Assembly (NCBI RefSeq): GCF_900115005.1
Contig: NZ_FOUY01000037.1
Location: 1-59,995 of the forward strand
Direction of reading: 5' to 3'
Length of the DNA: 59,995 nucleotides
Source: Pseudonocardia ammonioxydans
GTDB lineage: Bacteria > Actinomycetota > Actinomycetes > Mycobacteriales > Pseudonocardiaceae
Shown here: in pieces, positions 51,470 through 59,695 of the stretch
Position numbering within the stretch: position 1 is the first letter of the stretch
Layout of the letters: each line of letters starts with the position of its first letter
Notes under the pieces: model-generated
Databases searched by the model: none
Told to the model about the DNA's origin: nothing
The model's input: the letters and a program-made list of their open reading frames with translations, nothing else
Translations under genes and position numbers: made by a program

Positions 51470-51967
51470 TCAGTCCTCCAGGCCGGACAGCTCGGAGATC
51501 ACGTGTGGGACCAGCGGGGTGAGCGTGGCCATCCCGTCCCGCACGGCGGCCCGGGAGGCCGCCAGGTTGACCACGAGCGTGCTGCCGGAGACGCCGACGA
51601 CACCGCGGGAGACACCGGCGTCGACCGCGCCCGCGGCGAGCCCGGAGGCGCGCACGGCCTCGGCGATGCCGGGCACCGGCCGGTCCAGGACACCGGTGGT
51701 GGCGTCGGGGGTGACGTCGCGCGGCGAGACCCCGGTCCCGCCGACCGTCACCACCAGGTCGACGCCGCCGATCACGGCGGTGTTGAGCGCGCTGCGGATC
51801 GCGACGACGTCGCCGGGGGCGGTCACCACGCCGTCGACGACGAAGTTGGCTTCCTCGAGCAGCTCGGTGACCAGCGGGCCGGTGCTGTCCGCGCGTTCAC
51901 CGCCGCTGACCCGGTCGTCGACGATCACCACGAGGGCACGGCCGATCTGCGGACCCGGCATCTCCAT
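51470..51967 (-). CDS. moaB: MogA/MoaB-family molybdopterin-biosynthesis protein
   Basis: A 165-residue protein of the MoCF fold that adenylylates molybdopterin in molybdenum cofactor synthesis. Motifs: VVIVDDRVSGGERADSTGPL, LVVTVGGTGVSPRDVTPDAT, VPGIAEAVR and VSGSTLVVNLAAS. Unlike Glp in this window, its GGTGVSPRD loop is intact. ATG 51967 is leaderless: minus-strand TAGGGT (51980-51975) ends 7 nt before it. In M. tuberculosis moaB2 (Rv0984) also follows pepD. Confidence 0.92.
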   Translation of the reverse strand: MEMPGPQIGRALVVIVDDRVSGGERADSTGPLVTELLEEANFVVDGVVTAPGDVVAIRSALNTAVIGGVDLVVTVGGTGVSPRDVTPDATTGVLDRPVPGIAEAVRASGLAAGAVDAGVSRGVVGVSGSTLVVNLAASRAAVRDGMATLTPLVPHVISELSGLED

Positions 51968-52008
51968 GGTCGTCACCCTAGTGGCCGGACGGGCCCGGGC
52001 TCGGAGAG

Positions 52009-52049
52009 GCCGTGCCGGTACGGGGAGGGGGAGCCCACACCGGCACGGC
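52009..52049 (-). terminator. 11-bp hairpin after pepD
   Basis: GCCGTGCCGGT (52009-52019) and ACCGGCACGGC (52039-52049) pair perfectly around a 19-nt loop, between the pepD stop (52160) and the moaB promoter. Confidence 0.6.
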
Positions 52050-52159
52050 GCTCGGGTTGCACTCGGCGGGGCACCACCGAATACCTGCTCAGCCCACCAC
52101 GAGGGTCTTTCACACGTCAACGAGGTGCGCTGCGCCGACCAGGCACGTCGTGACGCTTC

Positions 52160-54130
52160 TCACTGCTCGCCGAGGGTCACCTGCACGGTCCGGTCCCGCA
52201 GCTGCAGCTCGACCGTCGCACCGGGCGGCTGCGAGCGGACCGCGGCCTGCAGGTCGGTTCCGGTGGCGATGCGCTGGTCCCCGAGCCGGACCACGACGTC
52301 GTTCGGCCGCAGCCCGGCCGCCTCCGCCGCACCACCGGGGGTGACCGTCCGGACCAGAGCTCCGCCGAGCTGCGGGTCGTCGGTGACCTCGACGCCGAGG
52401 ACGGCGTGCGTGGCCGGCCCGCCGGTGCGCAGCTGGTCGGCGACCCGCCGGGCCTGGTTGACCGGGATGGAGAAGCCGACGCCGATGGAGCCGCCACCGG
52501 GGCCAGCCGTCGCGATCGCCGAGTTGATGCCGACGACCCGGCCCTCCATGTCGACCAGCGGGCCACCCGAGTTGCCGGGGTTGATCGCCGCGTCGGTCTG
52601 GATCGCGTTGAGCACGGTGGACGCGTTGCCCGCCTCGCCGCCGACGCTGACCGCCCGGTCCAGTGCGGACACGATGCCGGTGGTGACCGACCCGCCGAGG
52701 CCCAGCGGCGACCCGATCGCGGTGACCTGCTGCCCGACCCGGACACCGTCGGAGTTGCCCAGCTCGACCGGTGTGAGCCCGGCCAGCTGCACCCGGACCA
52801 GCGCGACGTCGGACTGCGGGTCCTGGCCGACGATGGAACCGACCGCGACCCGGCCGTCCTGCAGGACCGCGCGCAACGTCCCGCCGGACGCGGCCGGCTC
52901 GACGACGTGGTTGTTGGTGAGGATCAGCCCGTCCTCGCTGATCACCATGCCGGAGCCCTCCCCGCGGTCACCGGTGTTGCCGGCACCGCCCTCCACGGTC
53001 AGCTGTACCACGCTCGGCAGCACCCGCGCGGCGACCGCCTCGACCGGTGTGACGGGCAGGTCCGACTCGACCTCGGGAACCGGTTCGGCGAGCACCCCGC
53101 CGCCCGACGCCGAGGAGCGGGCGATGTCGGTGCCGATCGCGCCACCGACGGCGCCGGCGACGAGCGCGAGAACGAGACCGCCCGCGACCAGCGCGATCGT
53201 CCGCCGGGACCGGCGCGGCGGGGGCGCCCCGACCTCGCCGGCGTGCGGGTACGGCTGCTGGGCGCCGGCCGGGGGGTACTGCGCGGTGCCCGGGTACGGC
53301 GGCGTCCCGTACGCCCACGGCGGCGGCTGCGCCGGGTCCTGCGGGCCGGCCCAGGACGGATCGTGCGGTCCGCCCGCGCCGGGTGCCGGTCCGGCGGCCG
53401 CGGCCTCCGGCGCGGAGCCCGGGCGGGCCCACGGGCTGACCGGCACGGTCCAGCGGTCGGTCGGCGGGTCCTGGGTGGAGACGGGGTCGGCGTCCGGCCC
53501 GGCACCCGAGTCCGCGGGAGTCGGCGCACCGGTCCCGGCCGGTGCGCCGTCGGGACCCGCGGCACCGGTCCCGCCGGCTCCCGGCACGGCGTCACCGGGC
53601 GCACCCGCACCGGTCACGGCGTCGCCGGACGTGCCCCCGCCGGGGCCACCACCACCGGGCGCGCTCCCGCCGGACCCGGAGTCACCGGGCGGCACCCCGC
53701 CGGAGGCGTCCTCGCCGCCGGACGCGCCGGCACCGGGCGCCGCACCGTCGGAGGCGCCCGCATCGCCGGCGGCGCCCGCATCGCCGGCGGCACCCCCGCC
53801 GTCCGCCGCGGAGGTCGTCGATCCGCCCGAGGCGCTGTGGTCCGGGGCGCTGTGGTCCGGGCCAGGGGGCGGGGCCGCAGCGTCCGGCGCCGTCTCCCCC
53901 GGCGTCGCGCGTTCCGCGGAACCGTGCCCGTCACCGGCGCCGGCGGCTTCCGATGCACCGGCACCGGCATCGGACGCCGTCGCCGCGTGCCCGTTCCCGT
54001 CCTGCCCCGGTGCACCCCGGCCGGCGTCACCGGTACCGGGCTCGCCCGGACGCGCGGCTCCCGCCGAGCCGGACCCGTCGGACGCCGGCTGCGCCCCGGT
54101 TCCGTCGTCGGGCGGGTTGTTCTCGGCCAT
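52160..54130 (-). CDS. pepD: HtrA-type membrane serine protease, PepD-like
   Basis: A 656-residue protein. One span (about 310-333) follows a 309-residue cytoplasmic arm made almost only of Gly, Ala, Pro, Ser, Asp. The extracytoplasmic trypsin-like domain has the full triad: His408 (LTNNHVV), Asp441 (QSDVALVR), Ser521 (NPGNSGGP). A PDZ domain (about 579-656) ends the protein. It should degrade or refold damaged envelope proteins and feed back on MprB, as shown for M. tuberculosis PepD (Rv0983). Gene order mprA-mprB-pepD is conserved. ATG 54130 begins MAENNPPDDGTG. Confidence 0.93.
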   Translation of the reverse strand: MAENNPPDDGTGAQPASDGSGSAGAARPGEPGTGDAGRGAPGQDGNGHAATASDAGAGASEAAGAGDGHGSAERATPGETAPDAAAPPPGPDHSAPDHSASGGSTTSAADGGGAAGDAGAAGDAGASDGAAPGAGASGGEDASGGVPPGDSGSGGSAPGGGGPGGGTSGDAVTGAGAPGDAVPGAGGTGAAGPDGAPAGTGAPTPADSGAGPDADPVSTQDPPTDRWTVPVSPWARPGSAPEAAAAGPAPGAGGPHDPSWAGPQDPAQPPPWAYGTPPYPGTAQYPPAGAQQPYPHAGEVGAPPPRRSRRTIALVAGGLVLALVAGAVGGAIGTDIARSSASGGGVLAEPVPEVESDLPVTPVEAVAARVLPSVVQLTVEGGAGNTGDRGEGSGMVISEDGLILTNNHVVEPAASGGTLRAVLQDGRVAVGSIVGQDPQSDVALVRVQLAGLTPVELGNSDGVRVGQQVTAIGSPLGLGGSVTTGIVSALDRAVSVGGEAGNASTVLNAIQTDAAINPGNSGGPLVDMEGRVVGINSAIATAGPGGGSIGVGFSIPVNQARRVADQLRTGGPATHAVLGVEVTDDPQLGGALVRTVTPGGAAEAAGLRPNDVVVRLGDQRIATGTDLQAAVRSQPPGATVELQLRDRTVQVTLGEQ

Positions 54131-54188
54131 GCGTCCACCGTCCGTCACGTCGCGTGCACGGCCCGCCGTCCCGGACCGTCCCTCCAGG

Positions 54189-55670
54189 CTATGGGCTGCC
54201 CGGCTCCGCCACGTGACGACCCGGCAGCGCCATCGACAGCAGCGCCCCGCCCTCGGGGGCACGCCCGGCGCGCACCTCGCCACCGTGCCGGGCCGCGGCC
54301 TGCGCGACCATCGACAACCCGAGCCCCGAGCCGGGCATCGTCCGGGACGCGTCGGCCCGGTAGAAGCGGTCGAACACGTGCGGCAGGTCCTCCACCGCGA
54401 TGCCGCCACCGGCGTCGGCGACCTCGATGACCAGCCACTCCGGCGAGATCGGCACCATCGACAGCCGCACGGTCCCGCCCGGCGGGCTCCACTTGACCGC
54501 GTTGTCGAGCAGGTTCAGCACCGCCCGCTCGAGGGCGCTGGCATCGCCGTCGAGGATCCAGGGGGTGAGCCGGACGTCGAACTCGATCTCCCCGGCCCGC
54601 CGGCGCACCCGGGACAGCGCCCGCTCGACGATCTCGGTCAGCTCCAGGGCCTCGGTGGTCATCGTCGGCGAGTCGTCGCGGGCCAGCTCCACGAGGTCGC
54701 CGACCAGGTGAGACAGCTCCTCGACCTGGGCGCGGACGTCGGTGAGCAGCTCGGCACGGTCCTCGGCGGGCAGGTCGGGCGCGTCCGGGGCGGCGGCCGC
54801 GGCGAGCAGCTCCAGGTTGGTGCGCAGCGAGGTCAGCGGGGTCCGCAGCTCGTGCCCGGCGTCGGCGACCAGGCGCCGCTGCTGCTCGCGTGAGGCGGCC
54901 AGCGCCCCGAGCATCGCGTTGAAACTGATCGTCAGCCGGGCCAGCTCGTCGGAGCCGGACACCGGGATCGGCCGCAGGTCACCGGTGGTCGCGACGCGTT
55001 CGGTGGCCGCGGTGAGCCGCTGCACCGGCCGCAGCCCGGTCCGGGCGACGGCGACCCCGGCCAGCGCGGCCAGCACGACGCCGCCGAGCCCGACCATGGG
55101 CAGCGCGGTGCCCATCCGGGCCACCACCCGGGTGATCGTGTCCAGCTGCTGGGCGATGACCAGGGCGCGGCCGTCCCCGGCCTGCACCGCGACGATCCGG
55201 TACTGGACGCCGCCCAGCGCCTCGGTCCGCCCCGGCTGGGTGGGGCCGCCCTGCGCGACCTCCAGCTCCGGCTCGCCGACCGGCGGCATCGACGACGGGT
55301 CGGCCGAGGTGGCCAGGCCCGAGGAGTACACCAGCGCGATGTGCAGGTCGGCCGCCCCGAGCACGGCCGGGGGCAGCGCGGTCAGCAGCTGCGGGTTGCT
55401 CAGGTCGCTCTGCGCGGCGAGGTAGGCGCGCTGGCGCAACGTCTCGTCGAGCGAGCTGGTCAGGTTCTGCCGGACGACCAGGAACGCGGCCGCCGAGACG
55501 ATCAGCACCATGGCGGCCGCGACCAGCGCCGCGAGCACCCCGATCCGGGCCCGCAGGGTGAACCGCTCGCGGTCCGGGGAGCGGTCGCCACGCAGCCGCC
55601 GCCACCACCGCTCGACCCGTTCCTCGCGGGTGGTGAGCTGCTGCGCGCCGCTCAGCTGAGACCGGCTCAC
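54189..55670 (-). CDS. mprB: MprB-like sensor histidine kinase
   Basis: A 493-residue membrane kinase: span 1 at about 43-66, an extracytoplasmic sensor loop (about 67-186), span 2 at about 187-209, HAMP, then the HisKA domain with His273 in LVADAGHELRTPLTS. The ATPase domain has LNLLDNAVKWSPPGG, DAGGGIAVEDLPHVFDRFYR and GSGLGLSMV. The GTG start overlaps the response regulator stop (GTGA). In M. tuberculosis MprB senses envelope stress through its exported loop. It lies upstream of pepD on the same strand. Confidence 0.94.
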   Translation of the reverse strand: MSRSQLSGAQQLTTREERVERWWRRLRGDRSPDRERFTLRARIGVLAALVAAAMVLIVSAAAFLVVRQNLTSSLDETLRQRAYLAAQSDLSNPQLLTALPPAVLGAADLHIALVYSSGLATSADPSSMPPVGEPELEVAQGGPTQPGRTEALGGVQYRIVAVQAGDGRALVIAQQLDTITRVVARMGTALPMVGLGGVVLAALAGVAVARTGLRPVQRLTAATERVATTGDLRPIPVSGSDELARLTISFNAMLGALAASREQQRRLVADAGHELRTPLTSLRTNLELLAAAAAPDAPDLPAEDRAELLTDVRAQVEELSHLVGDLVELARDDSPTMTTEALELTEIVERALSRVRRRAGEIEFDVRLTPWILDGDASALERAVLNLLDNAVKWSPPGGTVRLSMVPISPEWLVIEVADAGGGIAVEDLPHVFDRFYRADASRTMPGSGLGLSMVAQAAARHGGEVRAGRAPEGGALLSMALPGRHVAEPGSP

Positions 55671-56362
55671 GGAGGCGACTCCCGCAGCACGTAGCCGACC
55701 CCGCGCACGGTGTGGATCAGCCGCGGTTCGCCCTCGGCCTCGGTCTTGCGGCGCAGGTACCCGACGTACACCTCGAGCGCGTTGCCGCTGGTCGGGAAGT
55801 CGTAGCCCCACACCCGCTCGAGGATCTGGGCCCGGGTCAGCACCCGTCGCGGGTTCGCCAGCAGCAGCTCCAGCAGGGAGAACTCGGTGCGGGTCAGGCT
55901 GATCGGCCGCCCGTCGCGGGAGACCTCGCGGGTGTCGGGGTCCAGCGACAGGTCGGCGAAGGTCAGGGCGGCACTGCCCACGGCCTCGTCGCCGCCGGGC
56001 TCGGTGCGTCGTCGCAGCAGTGCCCGCAGCCGCGCGAGCAGCTCCTCGAGGGCGAACGGTTTGGGCAGGTAGTCGTCGGCGCCGGCGTCGAGGCCGGCGA
56101 CCCGGTCGGACACCGCGTCCCGGGCGGTCAGCACGAGGATCGGCAGCTCGTCGCCCGCGCTGCGCAGCCGGCGGCAGACCTCGAGGCCGTCGACCCGCGG
56201 CATCATCACGTCGAGGACGAGCGCGTCCGGCCGGTCGGTGAGCAGCTTGTCCAGCGCGACCTGGCCGTCCTCGGCGAGGTCGACCTGGTAGCCGTTGAAG
56301 GCCAGCGACCGGCGCAGCGAGTCCCGGACCGCCTTGTCGTCGTCGACGACCAGAATGCGCAT
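55667..56362 (-). CDS. mprA: MprA-like OmpR-family response regulator
   Basis: A 231-residue two-domain regulator. Receiver: Asp7-Asp8-Asp9 pocket (ILVVDDDK), phospho-acceptor Asp51 (ALVLDVMMPRVDG), Thr79 (VLTARD), Lys101 (DDYLPKPF). The winged-helix domain has LTRTEFSLLELLLANPRRVL, ILERVWGYDFPTSGNALEVY and HTVRGVGYVLR. ATG 56362 was preferred to GTG 56377. Its transcript runs mprA-mprB-pepD. Two CTCAG direct repeats lie just upstream. Confidence 0.95.
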   Translation of the reverse strand: MRILVVDDDKAVRDSLRRSLAFNGYQVDLAEDGQVALDKLLTDRPDALVLDVMMPRVDGLEVCRRLRSAGDELPILVLTARDAVSDRVAGLDAGADDYLPKPFALEELLARLRALLRRRTEPGGDEAVGSAALTFADLSLDPDTREVSRDGRPISLTRTEFSLLELLLANPRRVLTRAQILERVWGYDFPTSGNALEVYVGYLRRKTEAEGEPRLIHTVRGVGYVLRESPP

Positions 56363-56385
56363 GACGCCCAGTCTCACCCAGCAGC

Positions 56386-56401
56386 CTGAGAGTGTTCTGA
56401 G
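56386..56401 (-). promoter_or_regulatory. CTCAG direct repeat upstream of mprA-like gene
   Basis: On the minus strand CTCAG occurs at 56401-56397 and again at 56390-56386, an 11-bp (one helical turn) spacing with similar flanks, 24-39 bp before the mprA start. Head-to-tail half-sites of this spacing are the usual target of OmpR-type dimers, so this is a candidate autoregulation site. Confidence 0.5.
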
Positions 56402-56419
56402 CGGGAGCCTGCGGGGGCC

Positions 56420-57277
56420 TCAGGACGCCCGGTAGGCGGCGGCCATGTCGTCGCCGCCGTGCCCGCGTCCGGAGGCGCGCAGCAGCCGGGCCTGCACGGC
56501 GTCGGCCACGTCGAGCCGCACCCCGGCCCCCTGGGCGGCGTCGACGATCAGCCCGGCGTCCTTGGCGGCGTTGTCGACGGTGAAGCTGGGCGTCCAGTCG
56601 CCGGCCAGGATCGCGCGGGCCTTGTTCTGCAGGTAGGGCAGGTCCAGCGGGCCGCCGGCGACGGCGTCGAGGAACGCCTGCGGGTCCACCCCGAGCCCCT
56701 CGGCCAGCGCGACGGTCTCCCCCGTCGCGGCGGTGACGGCCAGTACCCAGCTGTTCGCGACGAGCTTGAGCCGGCTCGCGGCGGCGTCGTCCGCGGTGTC
56801 GGCGACCCACACGGTCTGCCTGCCGACGGCGTCGAGCACCGGGTCGACCCGGTCCCGTACGGCGGGGTCCCCGGCCACGAACATCAGCAGCTGCCCGGCC
56901 TCGGCCGGGGCGCGCGTCCCGAGCACGGGCGCGTCGAGCAGCACCAGGCCGTGCCGCTCGGCGAGCGCGCGGAGCCGGTCGAACGGCGCGACGCCGACGG
57001 TGGTGGTCTGCAGCCAGACCTGGCCGGTGGTGAGCCCACCGGCGGCCTGCTCCATGACGGCGACGACGTCGTCGGCGTCGCCCAGCATCGTCACGATCAC
57101 GTCGGCGCCGCGGACGGCCTCGGCCGGGTCCGCGCAGACCGTCGCACCGGCGTCGGCGAGCGGGCCCGCCTTCGCCGCCGTCCGGTTCCAGACCCGCAGG
57201 TCCGGCCCGGCGGCCAGGATGTTGTGCCCCATCCCGGCGCCCATGATCCCCGTGCCCAGCAGCGCGACCGTCGTCAT
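56420..57277 (-). CDS. Beta-hydroxyacid dehydrogenase (3-hydroxyisobutyrate / 6-phosphogluconate family)
   Basis: A 285-residue NAD(P)-dependent enzyme. The Rossmann motif is VALLGTGIMGAGM (Gly8-x-Gly10-x-x-Gly13). The substrate loop is LDAPVLGTRAPAEAG and the catalytic Lys171 lies in SRLKLVANSW with Asn175. Substrate could be a short beta-hydroxyacid or glyoxylate-type aldehyde. ATG 57277 is leaderless: minus-strand TACGGT (57290-57285) ends 7 nt before it. It lies upstream of mprA on the same strand. Confidence 0.92.
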   Translation of the reverse strand: MTTVALLGTGIMGAGMGHNILAAGPDLRVWNRTAAKAGPLADAGATVCADPAEAVRGADVIVTMLGDADDVVAVMEQAAGGLTTGQVWLQTTTVGVAPFDRLRALAERHGLVLLDAPVLGTRAPAEAGQLLMFVAGDPAVRDRVDPVLDAVGRQTVWVADTADDAAASRLKLVANSWVLAVTAATGETVALAEGLGVDPQAFLDAVAGGPLDLPYLQNKARAILAGDWTPSFTVDNAAKDAGLIVDAAQGAGVRLDVADAVQARLLRASGRGHGGDDMAAAYRAS

Positions 57278-57336
57278 GGACGCCACCGTAGGAGACGGTG
57301 CGCCTGAGTCCGGTCCGGAACGGGTACGCGGTGGCG

Positions 57337-58041
57337 ATGAGCGACGAGCTGGAGTTCTTCTTCGACCCGATCTGCCCGTTCTGCTGGGTCACCTCGCGCT
57401 GGGTGGTGGAGGTCGGCCGGCAGCGCGAGATCGCCGTGTCGTGGCGGCCGTTGCCGCTGGCGATCCTCAACGAGGGCATCTCCTACGACGAACGACGGAA
57501 GGTCTCCGAGGCCTACCCGGAGTCGCACCGGCGGGGCCTGGAGATGCTGCGGGTGATCCACGCGGCCGGCGAGCGGCACGGCCCGGAGGTCGTCGGCGAT
57601 CTCTACACCGGGTTCGGTGAGCTGGTCTGGGACACCCCGGCGCCCGAGGGCGAGGGCTTCGACCCGGTCATGCAGGTGATGGCCCGCGAGCGGGACCTGC
57701 GCCCGGTGCTGGAGGGCTACGGTCTCGACCCCGGTCTCGCCGAGGCGGCGTCCGACACCTCCCGCGACGGGGACCTGCGCAAGAACGTGGACGAGGCGCG
57801 GGCCCGCTGCGGGGACGACGTCGGCACGCCGATCCTGTCGTTCGCCCCGCCCGACGGCCCCGCCCTGTTCGGTCCGGTGATCGACACCGTGCCGTTCGGC
57901 GAGGACGCGCTGCGCCTGTGGGACGCGACCTACACCCTCGCCACCTGGCCCGGGTTCGCCGAGCTCAAGCGCAGCCTGCGCTCGTTCCCGGACACCCCGC
58001 TGACCGCCCGGGTCGCGCACGGTACGACCACCGTGCGCTGA
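57337..58041 (+). CDS. DsbA-family thioredoxin-fold oxidoreductase (Rv2466c-like)
   Basis: 234 residues, cytoplasmic (no signal peptide). It starts MSDELEFFFDPICPFCW with the CPFC active site at 13-16. The inserted helical domain and the cis-Pro region VGTPILSF follow. It resembles the mycothiol-dependent nitroreductase Rv2466c group, which reduces disulfides or nitro compounds with mycothiol; that assignment is by resemblance. ATG 57337 was chosen where family similarity begins. Confidence 0.85.
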   Translation: MSDELEFFFDPICPFCWVTSRWVVEVGRQREIAVSWRPLPLAILNEGISYDERRKVSEAYPESHRRGLEMLRVIHAAGERHGPEVVGDLYTGFGELVWDTPAPEGEGFDPVMQVMARERDLRPVLEGYGLDPGLAEAASDTSRDGDLRKNVDEARARCGDDVGTPILSFAPPDGPALFGPVIDTVPFGEDALRLWDATYTLATWPGFAELKRSLRSFPDTPLTARVAHGTTTVR

Positions 58042-58049
58042 GGCGTCCG

Positions 58050-58072
58050 GACCGGCCCCCGTAGGGCCGGTC
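58050..58072 (+). terminator. 9-bp hairpin between DsbA-like gene and ppk2
   Basis: GACCGGCCC (58050-58058) and GGGCCGGTC (58064-58072) pair perfectly around CCGTA. It starts 9 bp after the stop and ends 16 bp before the ppk2 start. Confidence 0.6.
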
Positions 58073-58087
58073 TGGTTGGCTGGTCCG

Positions 58088-58888
58088 ATGGCGACCCGGA
58101 AGCTGCCGCGCAGGATCTACGAGCCCGAACTGCTGCGCCTGCAGGGCGAGCTGCTGCAGATGCAGGAGTGGGTCAAGGCGACGGGGGCCCGGGTCGTCGT
58201 CGTGTTCGAGGGGCGGGACGCGGCCGGCAAGGGCGGCGCGATCCAGCGGATCAGCCAGTACCTCAACCCGCGGTTCTGCCACATCGTCGCGCTGCCGGCA
58301 CCGACCGAGCGCGAGCGCGGGCAGTGGTACTTCCAGCGCTACGTCGCGCACCTGCCGGCGGCCGGGGAGATCGTGCTGCTGGACCGCTCCTGGTACAACC
58401 GCGCCGGCGTCGAGCGGGTCATGGGGTTCTGCACCGAGGCCGAGTACGAGCGGTTCCTGCAGCAGGCGCCGGTGTTCGAGAAGCTCCTCGTCGACGACGG
58501 CATCCACCTGCGCAAGTACTGGTTCTCGGTCAGTGCCGAGGAGCAGGCCCGGCGGTTCGCGGGTCGGCTGGAGAACCCGCTCAAGCAGTGGAAGCTCTCG
58601 CCGATGGACCTGGAGTCGATGACCCGCTGGGACGACTACTCGATGGCCCGCGACGCCATGCTGGCCCACACCGACACCGCGCACGCGCCGTGGTGGATCG
58701 TCGAGGCCGAGCAGAAGCGCAACGCCCGGATCAACATGATCCACCACCTGCTGACGTCGGTCCCGTGGGAGCCGGTGCCGCGCCGGGTCCTCACCCTGCC
58801 CGACCGGGCACCCTCCGGCGGATACGAGCGCCCGCCGCGCGAGGTCCAGCGCGACGTCCCGGACCACGCGGCGACGCTGCTGGAATGA
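58088..58888 (+). CDS. ppk2: Polyphosphate kinase 2
   Basis: A 266-residue single-domain PPK2 that phosphorylates nucleotides from polyphosphate. Walker A is FEGRDAAGKGGAIQ (about 40-53), Walker B and lid LLDRSWYNRAGVERVMGFC (about 97-115), followed by RKYWFSVSAEEQ, NPLKQWKLSPMD and the ending WWIVEAEQKRNARINMIHHL. Length suits class I (ADP/GDP phosphorylating), but class cannot be proved by eye. ATG 58088 was preferred to TTG 58076. Confidence 0.94.
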   Translation: MATRKLPRRIYEPELLRLQGELLQMQEWVKATGARVVVVFEGRDAAGKGGAIQRISQYLNPRFCHIVALPAPTERERGQWYFQRYVAHLPAAGEIVLLDRSWYNRAGVERVMGFCTEAEYERFLQQAPVFEKLLVDDGIHLRKYWFSVSAEEQARRFAGRLENPLKQWKLSPMDLESMTRWDDYSMARDAMLAHTDTAHAPWWIVEAEQKRNARINMIHHLLTSVPWEPVPRRVLTLPDRAPSGGYERPPREVQRDVPDHAATLLE

Positions 58889-58956
58889 CCACCGGTCACG
58901 GCGTGAATTCCGCAGTTGTCATTCACTCCAACTAGCCATCAATGGGCAGTTGCTTT

Positions 58957-58976
58957 GTCGTGATAGGTATCACAAC
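58957..58976. promoter_or_regulatory. Palindrome in the AT-rich region before the I36-like gene
   Basis: GTGATA-GG-TATCAC (58960-58973) is a perfect inverted repeat, extended with one mismatch per arm to 58957-58976. It lies in the most AT-rich stretch of the window (58900-58990), about 83 bp before the start of the secreted inhibitor gene, and looks like an operator. Confidence 0.45.
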
Positions 58977-59058
58977 GCACAACTGATCGCCGTTCCACGC
59001 GTCTTCCCCTGTGACCGGATCGGGGAATCCGGTCGGATTTCGAGGAACGGGGGAAGCC

Positions 59059-59442
59059 ATGAAGTCCAGCATCATCCGCACCGGTCTGGCCGTCGCGGTG
59101 TCGGTCGGGGCCGTCGTCGCGACCGCGTCGGCCGCGTTCGCCGCACCGGCCGACGTCGAGCCCTACGTCGGACCGCCGTGCGAGGTCGGCCACCTGTGCG
59201 CGTGGGACGGGCCCGGCTACACCGGCGCCCGCCACGACTACCAGGTCTGCGGCCTCTACGACGTCCGCAGCGACGGCCTGAGCAGGGTCGGGTCGTTCGT
59301 GAACAACCAGACCGGCGACCAGGTCGCGACCTTCCACGGGCCGGACGAGGACGGCGTCGTCGTGCCGCAGTACACCTCGACCGCGGTGGACGCGCGGCCG
59401 GACACCACCGACCGGACCACCTGGGTCGTCCAGCCCTGCTGA
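59059..59442 (+). CDS. Secreted peptidase-inhibitor I36-like protein
   Basis: 127 residues with a signal peptide (MKSSIIRTGLAVAVSVGAVV and the AFA-AP cleavage site near 28). The mature part carries CEVGHLCAWDGPGYTGARHD, a beta/gamma-crystallin-like I36 motif, and four cysteines (41, 47, 64, 127) for two disulfides. The first member, SMPI of Streptomyces, inhibits metalloproteases; inhibition here is inferred. ATG 59059 has GGGGGA upstream. Confidence 0.8.
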   Translation: MKSSIIRTGLAVAVSVGAVVATASAAFAAPADVEPYVGPPCEVGHLCAWDGPGYTGARHDYQVCGLYDVRSDGLSRVGSFVNNQTGDQVATFHGPDEDGVVVPQYTSTAVDARPDTTDRTTWVVQPC

Positions 59443-59695
59443 CGGCCCGCCGGCGGCGGCGCCCGGCCACAGGGGGTGGGCGCCGCCGCCATCGGCCGCG
59501 CAGCGATCACGCGGAAACTGCGCCGGATTCGGGTGTCGATCGTGGTCACACCGCGTCGATAACGGCCCGGGCGGCCGCCGGAATCGCGACGTCGAGCGTG
59601 TCCGGCGGCGGTTTCCCGGCCAGTACCCGTCGTCGAGCACAGGCTCGAGAACATGCCGGACGACCGCCTCCCCGGCCAGGGTCCCGGCAAAGTCG

